Assembly (NCBI RefSeq): GCF_001403635.1
Contig: NZ_LN879468.1
Span: 1,945,501 to 2,009,500 of the forward strand
Direction: 5' to 3'
Length of the DNA stretch: 64,000 bases
DNA from: Clostridium massiliamazoniense
GTDB lineage: Bacteria > Bacillota > Clostridia > Clostridiales > Clostridiaceae
Each line of letters opens with the position of its first letter. Position 1 is the first letter of the stretch. The notes beneath the pieces were generated by a model that was given only the letters and a program-made list of their open reading frames with translations, had not been told where the DNA came from and did not search any database. Positions 8,823 through 16,725 of the stretch are shown here, piece by piece. Position numbers and translations under genes: made by a program.

Positions 8823-9818
8823 ATGAGTGCTTTTTTGTTAAAAAACTCAGGCCTTGATTTTACGCCTATTAGTAACATATTTATAGAAAAATATATGACC
8901 AAGGCTAGAGGTGAATTTGTAAAGGTATATATACTTTTACTTAAATGTAGTATTAGTGGTGAACCTGGAATAAGTTCATCAATTCTTGCTGCTAAACTTA
9001 ATTTACTAGAATCTGAAATAAATAATGCATTAAAATATTGGAACGATGAGGGTGTCATAAAATTAATTCCTATTGATAAAATGAACAACTTCAATATAGA
9101 ATTTGTTAATTTAGCTGAAAACTATGACCCAAAAGGCGAAAAATTAGATTTATTAAGTGCTTTAGATAATAAAAATACAAAAGAAATGCTAAAAGAAATT
9201 GAAATTTTACTTGGAAGGACTTTATCTTCAAAGGAAATGATTACTTATCTATCTTGGGAAACAGAACTTGGATTCTCTCTTGAATTAATTCTTTTCCTTA
9301 TAGAATATTGTGTATCTAAAAATAAAAAAAGTGCTAGCTACATAGAAAAAGTTGCCCTTGCTTGGCATGATTCAGGAATTAAAACTATTGAAGAAGCAAA
9401 TAGACAAATAGCTAATACCGAAGATAAGTGGGTAAAAATAAGAGAGGTTCTTAATTACTTAGGAATAAAAAATACAGATATAATGAAACCACAACAAGAT
9501 ATGATTGAGAAATGGCTTCTTGACTATAATTTTTCTACAGAAATCATATTAAGAGCTTGTAAAATCTGTTCAGAACGTTTAAACAGAGCCGATTTTAAGT
9601 ATATAGATGGTATCTTAAGAAAATGGAATGAAGCTGGATATAAATCTCTAGAAGATATTCAATCTAAAGACATTCAAAAACAAAGTAATTTTAATAAGCA
9701 AAATAATTTCAAACAGCAATCTACTAAAGCAGTTAAAACTCTTAGATTTTCTAACTACGATCAAAGAGATATTGATTATGATGCAATAGAAGATGAATTG
9801 TTGGGGTGGGATGATTAA
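8823..9818 (+). CDS. DnaD/DnaB-like replication initiation protein
   Basis: A 331-residue protein that in Firmicutes helps load the replicative helicase at oriC and at stalled forks. Residues about 1-100 form a winged-helix-like DnaD N-terminal domain. Two DnaD-type C-terminal domains follow, each ending with the YxxxIxxxW-like signature: YIEKVALAWHDSGI near residue 177 and YIDGILRKWNEAG near 260. An asparagine/glutamine-rich linker and an acidic tail (DELLGWDD) close the protein. Its stop overlaps the next ATG by one base (TAATG), coupling it to the DnaC/DnaI-like ATPase, as expected for partner loaders. Confidence 0.9.
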   Translation: MSAFLLKNSGLDFTPISNIFIEKYMTKARGEFVKVYILLLKCSISGEPGISSSILAAKLNLLESEINNALKYWNDEGVIKLIPIDKMNNFNIEFVNLAENYDPKGEKLDLLSALDNKNTKEMLKEIEILLGRTLSSKEMITYLSWETELGFSLELILFLIEYCVSKNKKSASYIEKVALAWHDSGIKTIEEANRQIANTEDKWVKIREVLNYLGIKNTDIMKPQQDMIEKWLLDYNFSTEIILRACKICSERLNRADFKYIDGILRKWNEAGYKSLEDIQSKDIQKQSNFNKQNNFKQQSTKAVKTLRFSNYDQRDIDYDAIEDELLGWDD

Positions 9819-10819
9819 TGATTAAAAGCTATAAAAGTGAGTTAATGGATTATTACGAAAATATTCGTAAAACTGAAAAAGATAACTTACACAAAAGAAA
9901 AAAAGAAATTGAAGAGAATCACCCTGAAATAATTAAGATGGATAATGAAATAGGTAGACTATCAGTAAAATTATCATTAACAGTAATGAAAAATTCTCCT
10001 GATAAGGATAAAGAAATATTAAAAATTAAGGATAGAATAGAAAGCCTTAGAGAACAAAAGTATGAGACTTTAGTTGCTAATGGTTATAACATGTTCTATT
10101 TAAATCTTAATTATAAGTGTGATAAGTGTAAAGACACTGGCTATGTAGGCATAAACAAATGTACTTGTTATAATAAAAATCTTATTAACATATATTATAA
10201 AAAATCTAATATAGAAAAACTATTACAATCAAATAATTTTAATAATTTTGATCTTGATAAGTTTAGAAAAGTAGCTATAGAGGGGGAACCTATGTCCCCT
10301 TATGAAAATATGCAAAGAAATTACGATAGAATTCAAAACTCCTATCTTAATAACTTTCATAACAATAATATGAATCTATTATTTTTTGGTAATTCTGGAA
10401 CTGGAAAATCATTTTTCTCCCATTGTATAGCTAAATACTTAATGGATAATGGTTTTTTAGTTGTTTATAGAACTGCTGATGAGCTACTAAAAACACTTAA
10501 TGAATTACGTTTTAGTAAAGATAAAAGTTCTACTTTAAAAGATTTAGAGGCTCTTTTATACGATTGTGACTTACTTATAATAGATGATTTAGGAACTGAA
10601 TTAATATCTGATTATAATGTTACAGAGTTTTTCACGTTTTTAAATAAAAAATTATTAAACAATAAAAAAATGCTTATTTCAACTAATTTTTCATTGAATA
10701 GAATTAAAGAAAATTATGATGAACGTATTAGTTCTAGATTACTAGGTAACTTTACACCTATAAAATTTTTTGGTGATGATATTAGAGTTGAATCAAAAAG
10801 AAAAAAAAGAACACATTAA
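9818..10819 (+). CDS. DnaC/DnaI-like helicase loader ATPase
   Basis: A 333-residue AAA+ ATPase of the DnaC/DnaI family, which places the DnaB helicase on single-stranded DNA. An N-terminal coiled-coil segment (about residues 10-85) is followed by a cysteine cluster CDKCKDTGYVGINKCTCY (zinc-binding, as in DnaI). The Walker A is GNSGTGKSFFSH (about 189-200) and the Walker B is LLIIDDLGTE, with a sensor region STNFSL and an arginine-finger region ERISSRLLG. It is translationally coupled to the DnaD-like gene. The final codons lie within the terminator stem. The target helicase DnaB is encoded at 32546-33880. Confidence 0.92.
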   Translation: MIKSYKSELMDYYENIRKTEKDNLHKRKKEIEENHPEIIKMDNEIGRLSVKLSLTVMKNSPDKDKEILKIKDRIESLREQKYETLVANGYNMFYLNLNYKCDKCKDTGYVGINKCTCYNKNLINIYYKKSNIEKLLQSNNFNNFDLDKFRKVAIEGEPMSPYENMQRNYDRIQNSYLNNFHNNNMNLLFFGNSGTGKSFFSHCIAKYLMDNGFLVVYRTADELLKTLNELRFSKDKSSTLKDLEALLYDCDLLIIDDLGTELISDYNVTEFFTFLNKKLLNNKKMLISTNFSLNRIKENYDERISSRLLGNFTPIKFFGDDIRVESKRKKRTH

Positions 10820-10834
10820 TTTGTGTTCTTTTTT
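10803..10834 (+). terminator. Terminator of the DnaD-DnaC unit
   Basis: Inverted repeat AAAAAAGAACACA / TGTGTTCTTTTTT with a 6-base loop. It includes the dnaC-like stop codon and ends in a T-run. Confidence 0.85.
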
Positions 10835-10895
10835 ATTCTTAATTTTAGATAGTTATATCAATGATAGATTTTTCTAAGTTTTTTATTTTAAACAT

Positions 10896-10923
10896 AAAAA
10901 AAGTCTTCAAATATTGAAGACTT
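10896..10923 (-). terminator. Terminator of the tRNA operon
   Basis: 10-bp stem AAGTCTTCAA / TTGAAGACTT with a 3-base loop, and a T-run on the minus strand. It abuts the CCA end of the last tRNA (10924). Confidence 0.9.
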
Positions 10924-11001
10924 TGGCGACTCAGAAGGGGCTCGAACCCTCGACCTCCGGCGTGACAGGCCGGCACTCTAACCAAGCTGAGCTACTGAGC
11001 C
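10924..11001 (-). tRNA. tRNA-Asp(GTC), copy 1
   Basis: Cloverleaf on the minus strand: GGCTCAG acceptor, D-arm, anticodon loop CTGTCAC (anticodon GTC) closed by GCCGG stems, T-loop TTCGAGC, discriminator G and encoded CCA. It is the last gene of the operon. Sequence identical to copies 2 and 3. Confidence 0.97.
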
Positions 11002-11006
11002 AAATA

Positions 11007-11082
11007 TGGTGGTCGCAACAGGGATCGAACCTGTGACCCCCTGCTTGTAAGGCAGGTGCTCTCCCAGCTGAGCTATGCGACC
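11007..11082 (-). tRNA. tRNA-Val(TAC), copy 1
   Basis: Minus-strand cloverleaf: GGTCGCA acceptor, anticodon loop CTTACAA (TAC) on a CTGC-rich stem, T-loop TTCGATC, encoded ACCA end. 76 bases with CCA. Identical to copies 2 and 3. Confidence 0.97.
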
Positions 11083-11087
11083 TAATT

Positions 11088-11162
11088 TGGTGACCCCTAG
11101 GGGAATCGAACCCCTGTTACCACCGTGAAAGGGTGGTGTCTTAACCGCTTGACCAAGGGGCC
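11088..11162 (-). tRNA. tRNA-Glu(TTC), copy 1
   Basis: Minus-strand cloverleaf: GGCCCCT acceptor, anticodon loop CTTTCAC (TTC) on a CCACC/GGTGG stem, T-loop TTCGATT, encoded CCA. 75 bases. Identical to copies 2 and 3. Confidence 0.97.
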
Positions 11163-11191
11163 TTACTGGTTTTTAAATATTAAATTTAAAA

Positions 11192-11267
11192 TGGAGCTGA
11201 CAATCGGAATCGAACCGATAACCTGCTGATTACAAGTCAGCTGCTCTGCCAATTGAGCCATGTCAGC
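11192..11267 (-). tRNA. tRNA-Thr(TGT)
   Basis: Minus-strand cloverleaf: GCTGACA acceptor, anticodon loop CTTGTAA (TGT) on a GCTGA/TCAGC stem, T-loop TTCGATT, encoded CCA. It is the only member outside the Glu-Val-Asp cassettes and has the longest spacer (29 bases) downstream, before Glu copy 1. Confidence 0.97.
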
Positions 11268-11273
11268 ATAATA

Positions 11274-11351
11274 TGGCGACTCAGAAGGGGCTCGAACCCT
11301 CGACCTCCGGCGTGACAGGCCGGCACTCTAACCAAGCTGAGCTACTGAGCC
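11274..11351 (-). tRNA. tRNA-Asp(GTC), copy 2
   Basis: Identical in sequence to the Asp gene at 10924-11001, with anticodon loop CTGTCAC and encoded CCA. Confidence 0.97.
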
Positions 11352-11358
11352 GAATATT

Positions 11359-11434
11359 TGGTGGTCGCAACAGGGATCGAACCTGTGACCCCCTGCTTGT
11401 AAGGCAGGTGCTCTCCCAGCTGAGCTATGCGACC
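11359..11434 (-). tRNA. tRNA-Val(TAC), copy 2
   Basis: Identical in sequence to the Val gene at 11007-11082, with anticodon loop CTTACAA and encoded CCA. Confidence 0.97.
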
Positions 11435-11451
11435 TCATTGAAAAGTTTAAA

Positions 11452-11526
11452 TGGTGACCCCTAGGGGAATCGAACCCCTGTTACCACCGTGAAAGGGTGG
11501 TGTCTTAACCGCTTGACCAAGGGGCC
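11452..11526 (-). tRNA. tRNA-Glu(TTC), copy 2
   Basis: Identical in sequence to the Glu gene at 11088-11162, with anticodon loop CTTTCAC and encoded CCA. Confidence 0.97.
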
Positions 11527-11531
11527 ATAAA

Positions 11532-11609
11532 TGGCGACTCAGAAGGGGCTCGAACCCTCGACCTCCGGCGTGACAGGCCGGCACTCTAACCAAGCTGAGC
11601 TACTGAGCC
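11532..11609 (-). tRNA. tRNA-Asp(GTC), copy 3
   Basis: Identical in sequence to the other two Asp genes, with anticodon GTC and encoded CCA. Confidence 0.97.
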
Positions 11610-11615
11610 AATATG

Positions 11616-11691
11616 TGGTGGTCGCAACAGGGATCGAACCTGTGACCCCCTGCTTGTAAGGCAGGTGCTCTCCCAGCTGAGCTATGCGACC
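11616..11691 (-). tRNA. tRNA-Val(TAC), copy 3
   Basis: Identical in sequence to the other two Val genes, with anticodon TAC and encoded CCA. Confidence 0.97.
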
Positions 11692-11695
11692 TTGT

Positions 11696-11770
11696 TGGTG
11701 ACCCCTAGGGGAATCGAACCCCTGTTACCACCGTGAAAGGGTGGTGTCTTAACCGCTTGACCAAGGGGCC
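11696..11770 (-). tRNA. tRNA-Glu(TTC), copy 3 (first gene of the operon)
   Basis: Identical in sequence to the other two Glu genes, with anticodon TTC and encoded CCA. It is nearest the promoter at 11851-11879. Confidence 0.97.
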
Positions 11771-11850
11771 TCATAGCTTACTTCCACATATTCAATGGTT
11801 TAAACTTTTCTTTTTTTATTTGTTCCGTCGTTCACGACTTAACATAGACT

Positions 11851-11879
11851 ATAATACAGAAATTCTTTAAAAGTGTCAA
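11851..11879 (-). promoter_or_regulatory. Strong promoter of the tRNA operon
   Basis: On the minus strand TTGACA (11874-11879), a 17-base spacer, then TATTAT (11851-11856). A leader of about 70 bases precedes tRNA-Glu and includes a small hairpin GTCG-TTCA-CGAC at 11827-11838. No other gene lies between 11771 and 11958. Confidence 0.85.
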
Positions 11880-11958
11880 CAGTTTTTTTGTATTTTTTTT
11901 ATTTTTTTTGACAGCTTTTATAAAAACCGTGATATTTACTCATTATTTAAAGATAATT

Positions 11959-12534
11959 TTATATATTTATTTTATCCATTTTCAAAATATTATATTTAAT
12001 TTTTCTAACTTCTTTTAAATTTTCTCCATATAATTTCATTTTATTTTTTATTTTTTCCATCTCAAAATTAGATAATTCTAAAAATTTTTCTTTTTCTACT
12101 TCTTGAATATTAAAATAAAAATCTTTATTTTTAAATTTTTTACCATTAACTGTAAGATGTATAGGATACTTATTATTAATCATCAAATAACATTCTTTTT
12201 CCCACATATTTCTTCTTCCCACTATTCTATTTTCATCAATTAATATATTTATTGACTTCAAATCTTCTTTTGTAATTTTTTCTATTTCTTCTGTTAATAG
12301 CTCGTAAAACTTCTGTGGCATTCCTCTAAGTATTTTTATTTTTAATAAATCTTTGTTTTCTAATATTATATCTTCTACTTTATTTTCTCCACTTAATTCT
12401 ACTTCATTTATAGGTATTTCCTTTAGTTTTCCTGCTCTTCCTAAGTTAATAACTACTTTATCATAATTTATTCTTTTAACTTTATACTCATGTCCTTTAA
12501 TCTCACTGTTTTCACTTTTTATTGTTGCCTTCAT
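11959..12534 (-). CDS. Hypothetical protein, 191 residues
   Basis: I do not recognise this protein. It is very rich in lysine and glutamate, with a basic N-terminal part (MKATIKSENSEIKGHEYKVK), alternating strands, then a helical stretch (LTEEIEKITKEDLKSINI) and a lysine-rich C-terminus. No transmembrane segment or signal peptide is visible. A strong Shine-Dalgarno (GAGGTGAT) precedes ATG at 12534. The reading frame stays open for 24 codons upstream, but that extension lacks a ribosome site. It stands alone between the tRNA promoter and the divergent flavoprotein gene. Confidence 0.7.
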   Translation of the reverse strand: MKATIKSENSEIKGHEYKVKRINYDKVVINLGRAGKLKEIPINEVELSGENKVEDIILENKDLLKIKILRGMPQKFYELLTEEIEKITKEDLKSINILIDENRIVGRRNMWEKECYLMINNKYPIHLTVNGKKFKNKDFYFNIQEVEKEKFLELSNFEMEKIKNKMKLYGENLKEVRKIKYNILKMDKINI

Positions 12535-12749
12535 AGCTATCACCTCAAATTTATTATTTGTAAAAAACTTTTTTATTATAAAAAATCTTAATTCTATTAA
12601 CTCCAAAAATCTCCTTAATTTTTATAACAATTTATATATCCTAAATATAACTTATATTGATTTTTCTTAAGTTTCTCAATTATTCTTTCTTATGATAAAA
12701 TCTATATTAATCACATTTTATTTTGAAAATTAAAAGGAGTGCTTTTTTT

Positions 12750-13997
12750 ATGATATATCATGAATTAATTGTTTTAGGTGGAGGTGCTTCTGGGCTTATG
12801 GCTGCTACAGCAGCTAAAGATTTTGGTTTAGATGTTGCTTTAGTAGAAGGTAATGATAGAATTGGAAAGAAAATATTAACTACAGGAAATGGAAGATGTA
12901 ATATAACTAATTCATTAATTTCATTTCCCTTTTTAAACTATCATAGCACTAATGATGGTTTTTACTGCAAGACACTTAATAAGTTTTCTGTAGAAGATAC
13001 AAAAGCTTTCTTTTTAAACCTTGGATTACCTATAATAGAGCTTACTAAAGGAAGAAATTATCCACAATCTCTTCAAGCATCTTCAGTTGTGGATATTTTT
13101 AGATTTGCCTTAGAAGATAGAGGTGTACCTTTATATAATTCTTTTAAAGTATCTAAAATCGAAAAGAAAAAAGGAAAATATCTTTTATATACTAAAAATC
13201 AAGATATGGAGCCTATAAGCTGTTCTAAATTAATAATAGCTACTGGAGGTAGATCAGCTGTTCCAACTGGTTCAGATGGCTCAGGATACCATTTAGCTGA
13301 AAAACTTGGACATAAATTAATTAAACAAAGTCCAGCTATTGTACAGCTAAAATTAGAACATCCTTCACTAAAAGCCTTATCAGGAATAAAATTTGATGGC
13401 TTTGCTGAAGTTGTTAGTGACGGGGGATCTTTAAGAAAAGAGTTTGGAGAAATACTATTTACTAACTATGGAATATCTGGTCCCCCTATACTTCAAATTT
13501 CTAGAGAAGCAGCTAGAAGAGCTGTAGCAGGACACGATGTTAAAGTAGTGGTAGACCTATCACCAGGTAAAACACAAGAAGAAATTGAAAATTTCCTTGA
13601 AGGTCACTTTGCCATATTAGGACACAGAAAAGTTATTGATTCCTTAGTAGGAGTAATCAATAAAAAACTTATTCCTATAATCTTAAAAGAAGCTGGCATA
13701 AAGGATCTTCAAAAACCTTGTTATGATTTAACTTGGAAAGAAAAAGCTCAGTTATTTAAACTATTCAAACACTGGGAATTCAAATGTATTGATGGAAATG
13801 GTTTTGGTGCTGCTCAAGTTACAGTTGGTGGTATAGATACTACAGACATAAATTCAGAAACATTAGAATCAAAAATACAAGAAAACCTATACTTCTGTGG
13901 AGAAGTTTTAGATGTAGATGGAGATTGTGGTGGATTTAACCTTCAATGGGCTTGGAGCTCTGGTTATGTTGCTGCTCTAAGCTGTTCTCAAAAGTAA
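12750..13997 (+). CDS. HI0933-family NAD(P)/FAD-dependent oxidoreductase
   Basis: A 415-residue flavoprotein of the HI0933/BaiN-like family. The N-terminal Rossmann motif LGGGASGLMAA binds FAD ADP; TTGNGRCNITN and ATGGRS are family signatures; the C-terminal GGFNLQWAWSSGYVA closes the FAD site. Family members reduce flavins or unsaturated substrates, and the substrate here is unknown. AAGGAG lies ahead of ATG at 12750 (MIYHELIVLGGG); an in-frame extension back to 12723 has no ribosome site. The gene is monocistronic and ends in a terminator shared with the converging thioesterase gene. Confidence 0.88.
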   Translation: MIYHELIVLGGGASGLMAATAAKDFGLDVALVEGNDRIGKKILTTGNGRCNITNSLISFPFLNYHSTNDGFYCKTLNKFSVEDTKAFFLNLGLPIIELTKGRNYPQSLQASSVVDIFRFALEDRGVPLYNSFKVSKIEKKKGKYLLYTKNQDMEPISCSKLIIATGGRSAVPTGSDGSGYHLAEKLGHKLIKQSPAIVQLKLEHPSLKALSGIKFDGFAEVVSDGGSLRKEFGEILFTNYGISGPPILQISREAARRAVAGHDVKVVVDLSPGKTQEEIENFLEGHFAILGHRKVIDSLVGVINKKLIPIILKEAGIKDLQKPCYDLTWKEKAQLFKLFKHWEFKCIDGNGFGAAQVTVGGIDTTDINSETLESKIQENLYFCGEVLDVDGDCGGFNLQWAWSSGYVAALSCSQK

Positions 13998-14005
13998 AAT
14001 AAATT

Positions 14006-14055
14006 AAAAAGACTATAAGAAGTTTATTAAAATAAAGTTTCTTTATAGTCTTTTT
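14006..14055. terminator. Bidirectional terminator
   Basis: AAAAAGACTATAA / TTATAGTCTTTTT long stem between the converging flavoprotein (+) and thioesterase (-) genes, with A/T runs on both sides. Confidence 0.8.
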
Positions 14056-14066
14056 TATTCTAATTT

Positions 14067-14828
14067 TTATTTTCTTTTTCTCCATTTAAATTCCATAACA
14101 TTAACTTCTTCCTCTAAATGATTATAGAAATTATAAACAGATCTATATCCATTTTCTATTTCAGTTAATGCTGCATTTATCTTTACATCAAATTCCTTTT
14201 GCATTTCTTTTTCAAATTTTATTTTTATTTCTTCTATTTCATAACCTTCTAACACTTCATTATCAAGGGTATTTAAAGCCCATTCTATGTACCTAACATT
14301 ATTAACATGTTTATTACTATCTGTATCGGTATTTCTTATTTTAAATATCTTCTCAGCTTCTATAGGGCTAATTTGATCAATAATTACTCTCTTAGGTTTC
14401 TCAAAAGCTTTTTTCTCTACACAATAAATTTCATAATATCTATCAGGTATTTTGCATAATCTTCTCTTATTCATATCTATAGTTACAGCTAAAGCTTTAC
14501 CTTCTATAACTACTTCTCCCTTACTGTCTTTTACTACATAAATTCTAGTAGCATAAAATTTCTGCATACTTTCTACCCAAGTAGTAATTTCTAACTTTTC
14601 TCTATACATTGGATATCTATTAATTTTAACAGAACAGTCTAAGTAAACTTGAGCTATTCCATTAGCAGTTTCTTCTAAAAAATTTAATCCTCCAGCTTCT
14701 CCATGTCCTAAAGAAACATCAGTAAAAAAGTTCATTATAGAAGTTACCCTACATTTATAGTCTTCGTCTATATCACAAAACATAATTTCATAATTTTTTT
14801 TATAAAAATCATTTTTTATCTTATCCAT
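14067..14828 (-). CDS. Acyl-ACP thioesterase (hotdog fold)
   Basis: A 253-residue double-hotdog acyl-ACP thioesterase of the bacterial FatA/FatB-like family, which releases free fatty acids from acyl carrier protein. The N-terminal hotdog contains the helix SIMNFFTDVSLGHGEAGG. The second hotdog carries the catalytic signature RNTDTDSNKHVNNVRYIEW, with the D...N.H pattern of the active site. No targeting signal, so cytoplasmic. GGAG lies before ATG at 14828. It stands alone and has no fatty acid synthesis genes nearby. Chain-length preference cannot be read from the sequence. Confidence 0.88.
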   Translation of the reverse strand: MDKIKNDFYKKNYEIMFCDIDEDYKCRVTSIMNFFTDVSLGHGEAGGLNFLEETANGIAQVYLDCSVKINRYPMYREKLEITTWVESMQKFYATRIYVVKDSKGEVVIEGKALAVTIDMNKRRLCKIPDRYYEIYCVEKKAFEKPKRVIIDQISPIEAEKIFKIRNTDTDSNKHVNNVRYIEWALNTLDNEVLEGYEIEEIKIKFEKEMQKEFDVKINAALTEIENGYRSVYNFYNHLEEEVNVMEFKWRKRK

Positions 14829-14970
14829 AACAATCTCCTCTTTAGTTAATTATTCACAATAAATATTATAATACGAAAACATACTATTTATTAGGAAAAA
14901 GTTAAAAGTTATGATATAAAAAATAATCTTTAAAATTTTCTTACGCCTATTTTTTTCTTTTTAAAACAAA

Positions 14971-14990
14971 AAAAGCCCCAAGGGGCTTTT
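14971..14990 (-). terminator. Rubrerythrin terminator
   Basis: Perfect stem AAAAGCCCC / GGGGCTTTT right after the rubrerythrin stop, with a minus-strand T-run of 8. Confidence 0.92.
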
Positions 14991-14993
14991 ATA

Positions 14994-15536
14994 TTATTGG
15001 AAGTATCTGTTTAATAATCCTGCGAAAGCTTTTCCGTGTCTAGCTTCGTCTTTACACATTTCATGAACTGTGTCATGTATTGCATCTAAGTTTAATTCTT
15101 TAGCTAATGTAGCTAAATCTTTTTTACCTTGGCAAGCACCGTGTTCAGCATTTACTCTAGCTTGTAAGTTAGCTTTTGTATCAGCTTCTACAACTTCTCC
15201 TAACATTTCAGCAAATTTAGCTGCATGTTCTGCTTCTTCGAAAGCTATTCTTTTATAAGCTTCTGCTACTTCTGGATATCCTTCTCTATCAGCTTGTCTT
15301 GACATTGCTAAGTACATACCTACTTCTGTACATTCTCCCATAAAGTTAGCTTGTAATCCTTCGATTATTCTTGGATCTACGTCTTTAGCAACTCCAACTC
15401 TATGCTCATCAGCGTATACCATTTCTCCACTTTGTTCCATGAATTTATCAGCACCTACTCCACAAACTGGACATTTAGCTGGTGCAGCTTCTCCTTCATA
15501 AACATATCCACATACTGTACAAACAAATTTTTTCAT
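14994..15536 (-). CDS. Reverse rubrerythrin (rubredoxin domain first)
   Basis: A 180-residue peroxide-scavenging non-haem iron protein. The rubredoxin domain is N-terminal ([21 protein letters not shown], four Cys for one iron), followed by the ferritin-like four-helix diiron domain with E in [13 protein letters not shown] near residue 113 and DEARH near 163. This domain order is the reverse of classical rubrerythrin and matches the clostridial revRbr proteins, which use NADH-derived electrons to reduce H2O2 and O2. AGGAGG precedes the ATG. The promoter carries a PerR-like palindrome (see 15614-15642). It is monocistronic, with strong codon adaptation. Confidence 0.95.
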   Translation of the reverse strand: MKKFVCTVCGYVYEGEAAPAKCPVCGVGADKFMEQSGEMVYADEHRVGVAKDVDPRIIEGLQANFMGECTEVGMYLAMSRQADREGYPEVAEAYKRIAFEEAEHAAKFAEMLGEVVEADTKANLQARVNAEHGACQGKKDLATLAKELNLDAIHDTVHEMCKDEARHGKAFAGLLNRYFQ

Positions 15537-15613
15537 AATTTAATCCTCCTAAAAATATCTCATTTATTCAATTTATTTATTTAAATCTCGTTGTTTATTA
15601 ACCTTATGTGTTT

Positions 15614-15642
15614 ATTATATAATAATAATTATTATTTAGCAA
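15614..15642 (-). promoter_or_regulatory. Rubrerythrin promoter with PerR-like palindrome
   Basis: On the minus strand TTGCTA (15637-15642), a 17-base spacer, then TATAAT (15614-15619). The spacer is almost entirely the perfect palindrome AATAATAATTATTATT (15621-15636), close to the PerR-box style TTATAATnATTATAA. Repressor binding here would block RNA polymerase. The promoter is clear; the PerR assignment is inference. Confidence 0.65.
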
Positions 15643-15682
15643 TAGTTTTCCGATAATTTTTTTAAAATTTTTTTACATAAAA

Positions 15683-15731
15683 AAAACTTAAAAGGGACTG
15701 TATCATCTACTGATAAAGTTCCTTTTAAGTC
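15683..15731 (-). terminator. Terminator after the DUF1858 gene
   Basis: ACTTAAAAGGGA / TCCTTTTAAGT stem closing an internal loop with GTATCAT-type sequence, and a minus-strand T-run. Confidence 0.75.
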
Positions 15732-15746
15732 CAAGACATAAGTCAA

Positions 15747-15929
15747 TTATTTATTTAAAGCCTCTAATAAAGTTTCTAAATTTAAACCGTGTACCATAGC
15801 TGCTTCTTCTACAGTTTCTCCTGCTGATGATGGACATCCTACGCAACCCATACCCATTTCCATTAATACTATAGCTTTGCTGTTATCTTTGCTTATTATT
15901 TCTCCAATTGTCATATCTTTAGTTATCAT
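15747..15929 (-). CDS. DUF1858 domain protein
   Basis: A 60-residue protein of the DUF1858 family, with the pattern MTIGEII, then MGMGCVGCPSSAGETVEEAA, a conserved CxxC. It resembles ScdA-type N-terminal domains and is often found beside hybrid-cluster or iron-sulfur proteins in anaerobes. AAGGAG precedes ATG at 15929; an upstream in-frame ATG at 15995 would add a hydrophobic stretch without a ribosome site, so it was not chosen. The neighbouring rubrerythrin suggests a redox or stress context, but the function is not established. Confidence 0.85.
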   Translation of the reverse strand: MITKDMTIGEIISKDNSKAIVLMEMGMGCVGCPSSAGETVEEAAMVHGLNLETLLEALNK

Positions 15930-16037
15930 ATTTTTCAACTCCTTAATGATTGTATGTATTAAGATAATTATACTAAAGTAAACCTTTAATTTCAACTAAA
16001 ATAGTAGGAAATAAGTCTTCTCCTACTACAATAGAAA

Positions 16038-16505
16038 TTAAAACTTAATTTCTTTTTTTGCTTTACTTATTACTATTCTATCTGGTGGATTTATTTTGTC
16101 CATTGATGGTAATTCATTTTTAGAAAAACTTTGAACATCTATAGTTTCTATAGAATCCCCTTTTATCTCTCCTTCATATTCATTGCAAATATATATAACC
16201 GAAGCATTGTAAATTTCATCTCCATTAGGATAAGTATAATGACATTGCTCCCCTGAAAAAACATCAAATAGCTTTAAATTCTTCACCTTAAGATTAATTT
16301 CTTCCTGAGCTTCTCTTATAGCTACTTCTTCAAAGGTTTCACCAGGCTCCATTGACCCTCCTGGAATTCCCCACATTTTATTATCACTTCTTCTTTGTAA
16401 TATTAATTTATTATTCTCATCAAATATTAAAACCCCTGCAGAAGTCATTATTAAGGGTCTATTTGAGTTTTTTAATTCTTTTCTTAAATTTATTATATAG
16501 CCCAT
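16038..16505 (-). CDS. NUDIX hydrolase
   Basis: A 155-residue Nudix hydrolase with a full Nudix box: GGSMEPGETFEEVAIREAQEE (GX5EX7REUXEE pattern) near residue 50. The preceding strand VLIFDENNKLILQRRSDNKMWGIPGG is typical of enzymes acting on nucleoside diphosphate derivatives. The substrate is unknown. AAAGGAG lies upstream of the ATG, with a second AGGA nearer. An inverted repeat TTAATTGCA / TGCAATTAA (16541-16582) lies in its leader or promoter. It is monocistronic. Confidence 0.88.
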   Translation of the reverse strand: MGYIINLRKELKNSNRPLIMTSAGVLIFDENNKLILQRRSDNKMWGIPGGSMEPGETFEEVAIREAQEEINLKVKNLKLFDVFSGEQCHYTYPNGDEIYNASVIYICNEYEGEIKGDSIETIDVQSFSKNELPSMDKINPPDRIVISKAKKEIKF

Positions 16506-16668
16506 CTTATCCTACTACTCCTTTATTTCTCCTACGCAACTTAATTGCATACTCTTAAAACTACTATTTCTATTGCAATTAAGCCTTATGATTCATTTAA
16601 TTCACAATCTTATTATACCAAATTAAAGCTGTTATTATGTGAAATTAACATGTTTAAGCTATAAAAAA

Positions 16669-16713
16669 AGACCATATATAGATTGGCCTAATGCCTTTTC
16701 TATATACAGTCTT
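16669..16713 (-). terminator. Terminator after ureI
   Basis: Imperfect stem pairing AGACCATATATAGA with TCTATATACAGTCTT around a 16-base loop, followed by seven Ts on the minus strand. Confidence 0.75.
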
Positions 16714-16725
16714 ATTATCTTTATC

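Noticed and set aside
11273-11464. 63-residue frame across the tRNA genes
   Set aside because: It runs through tRNA-Asp, -Val and -Glu sequence, a common false call; no ribosome site.
10924-11770. Regularly spaced identical repeats that could suggest a CRISPR array
   Set aside because: The repeats fold as tRNAs with correct anticodons; no cas genes.
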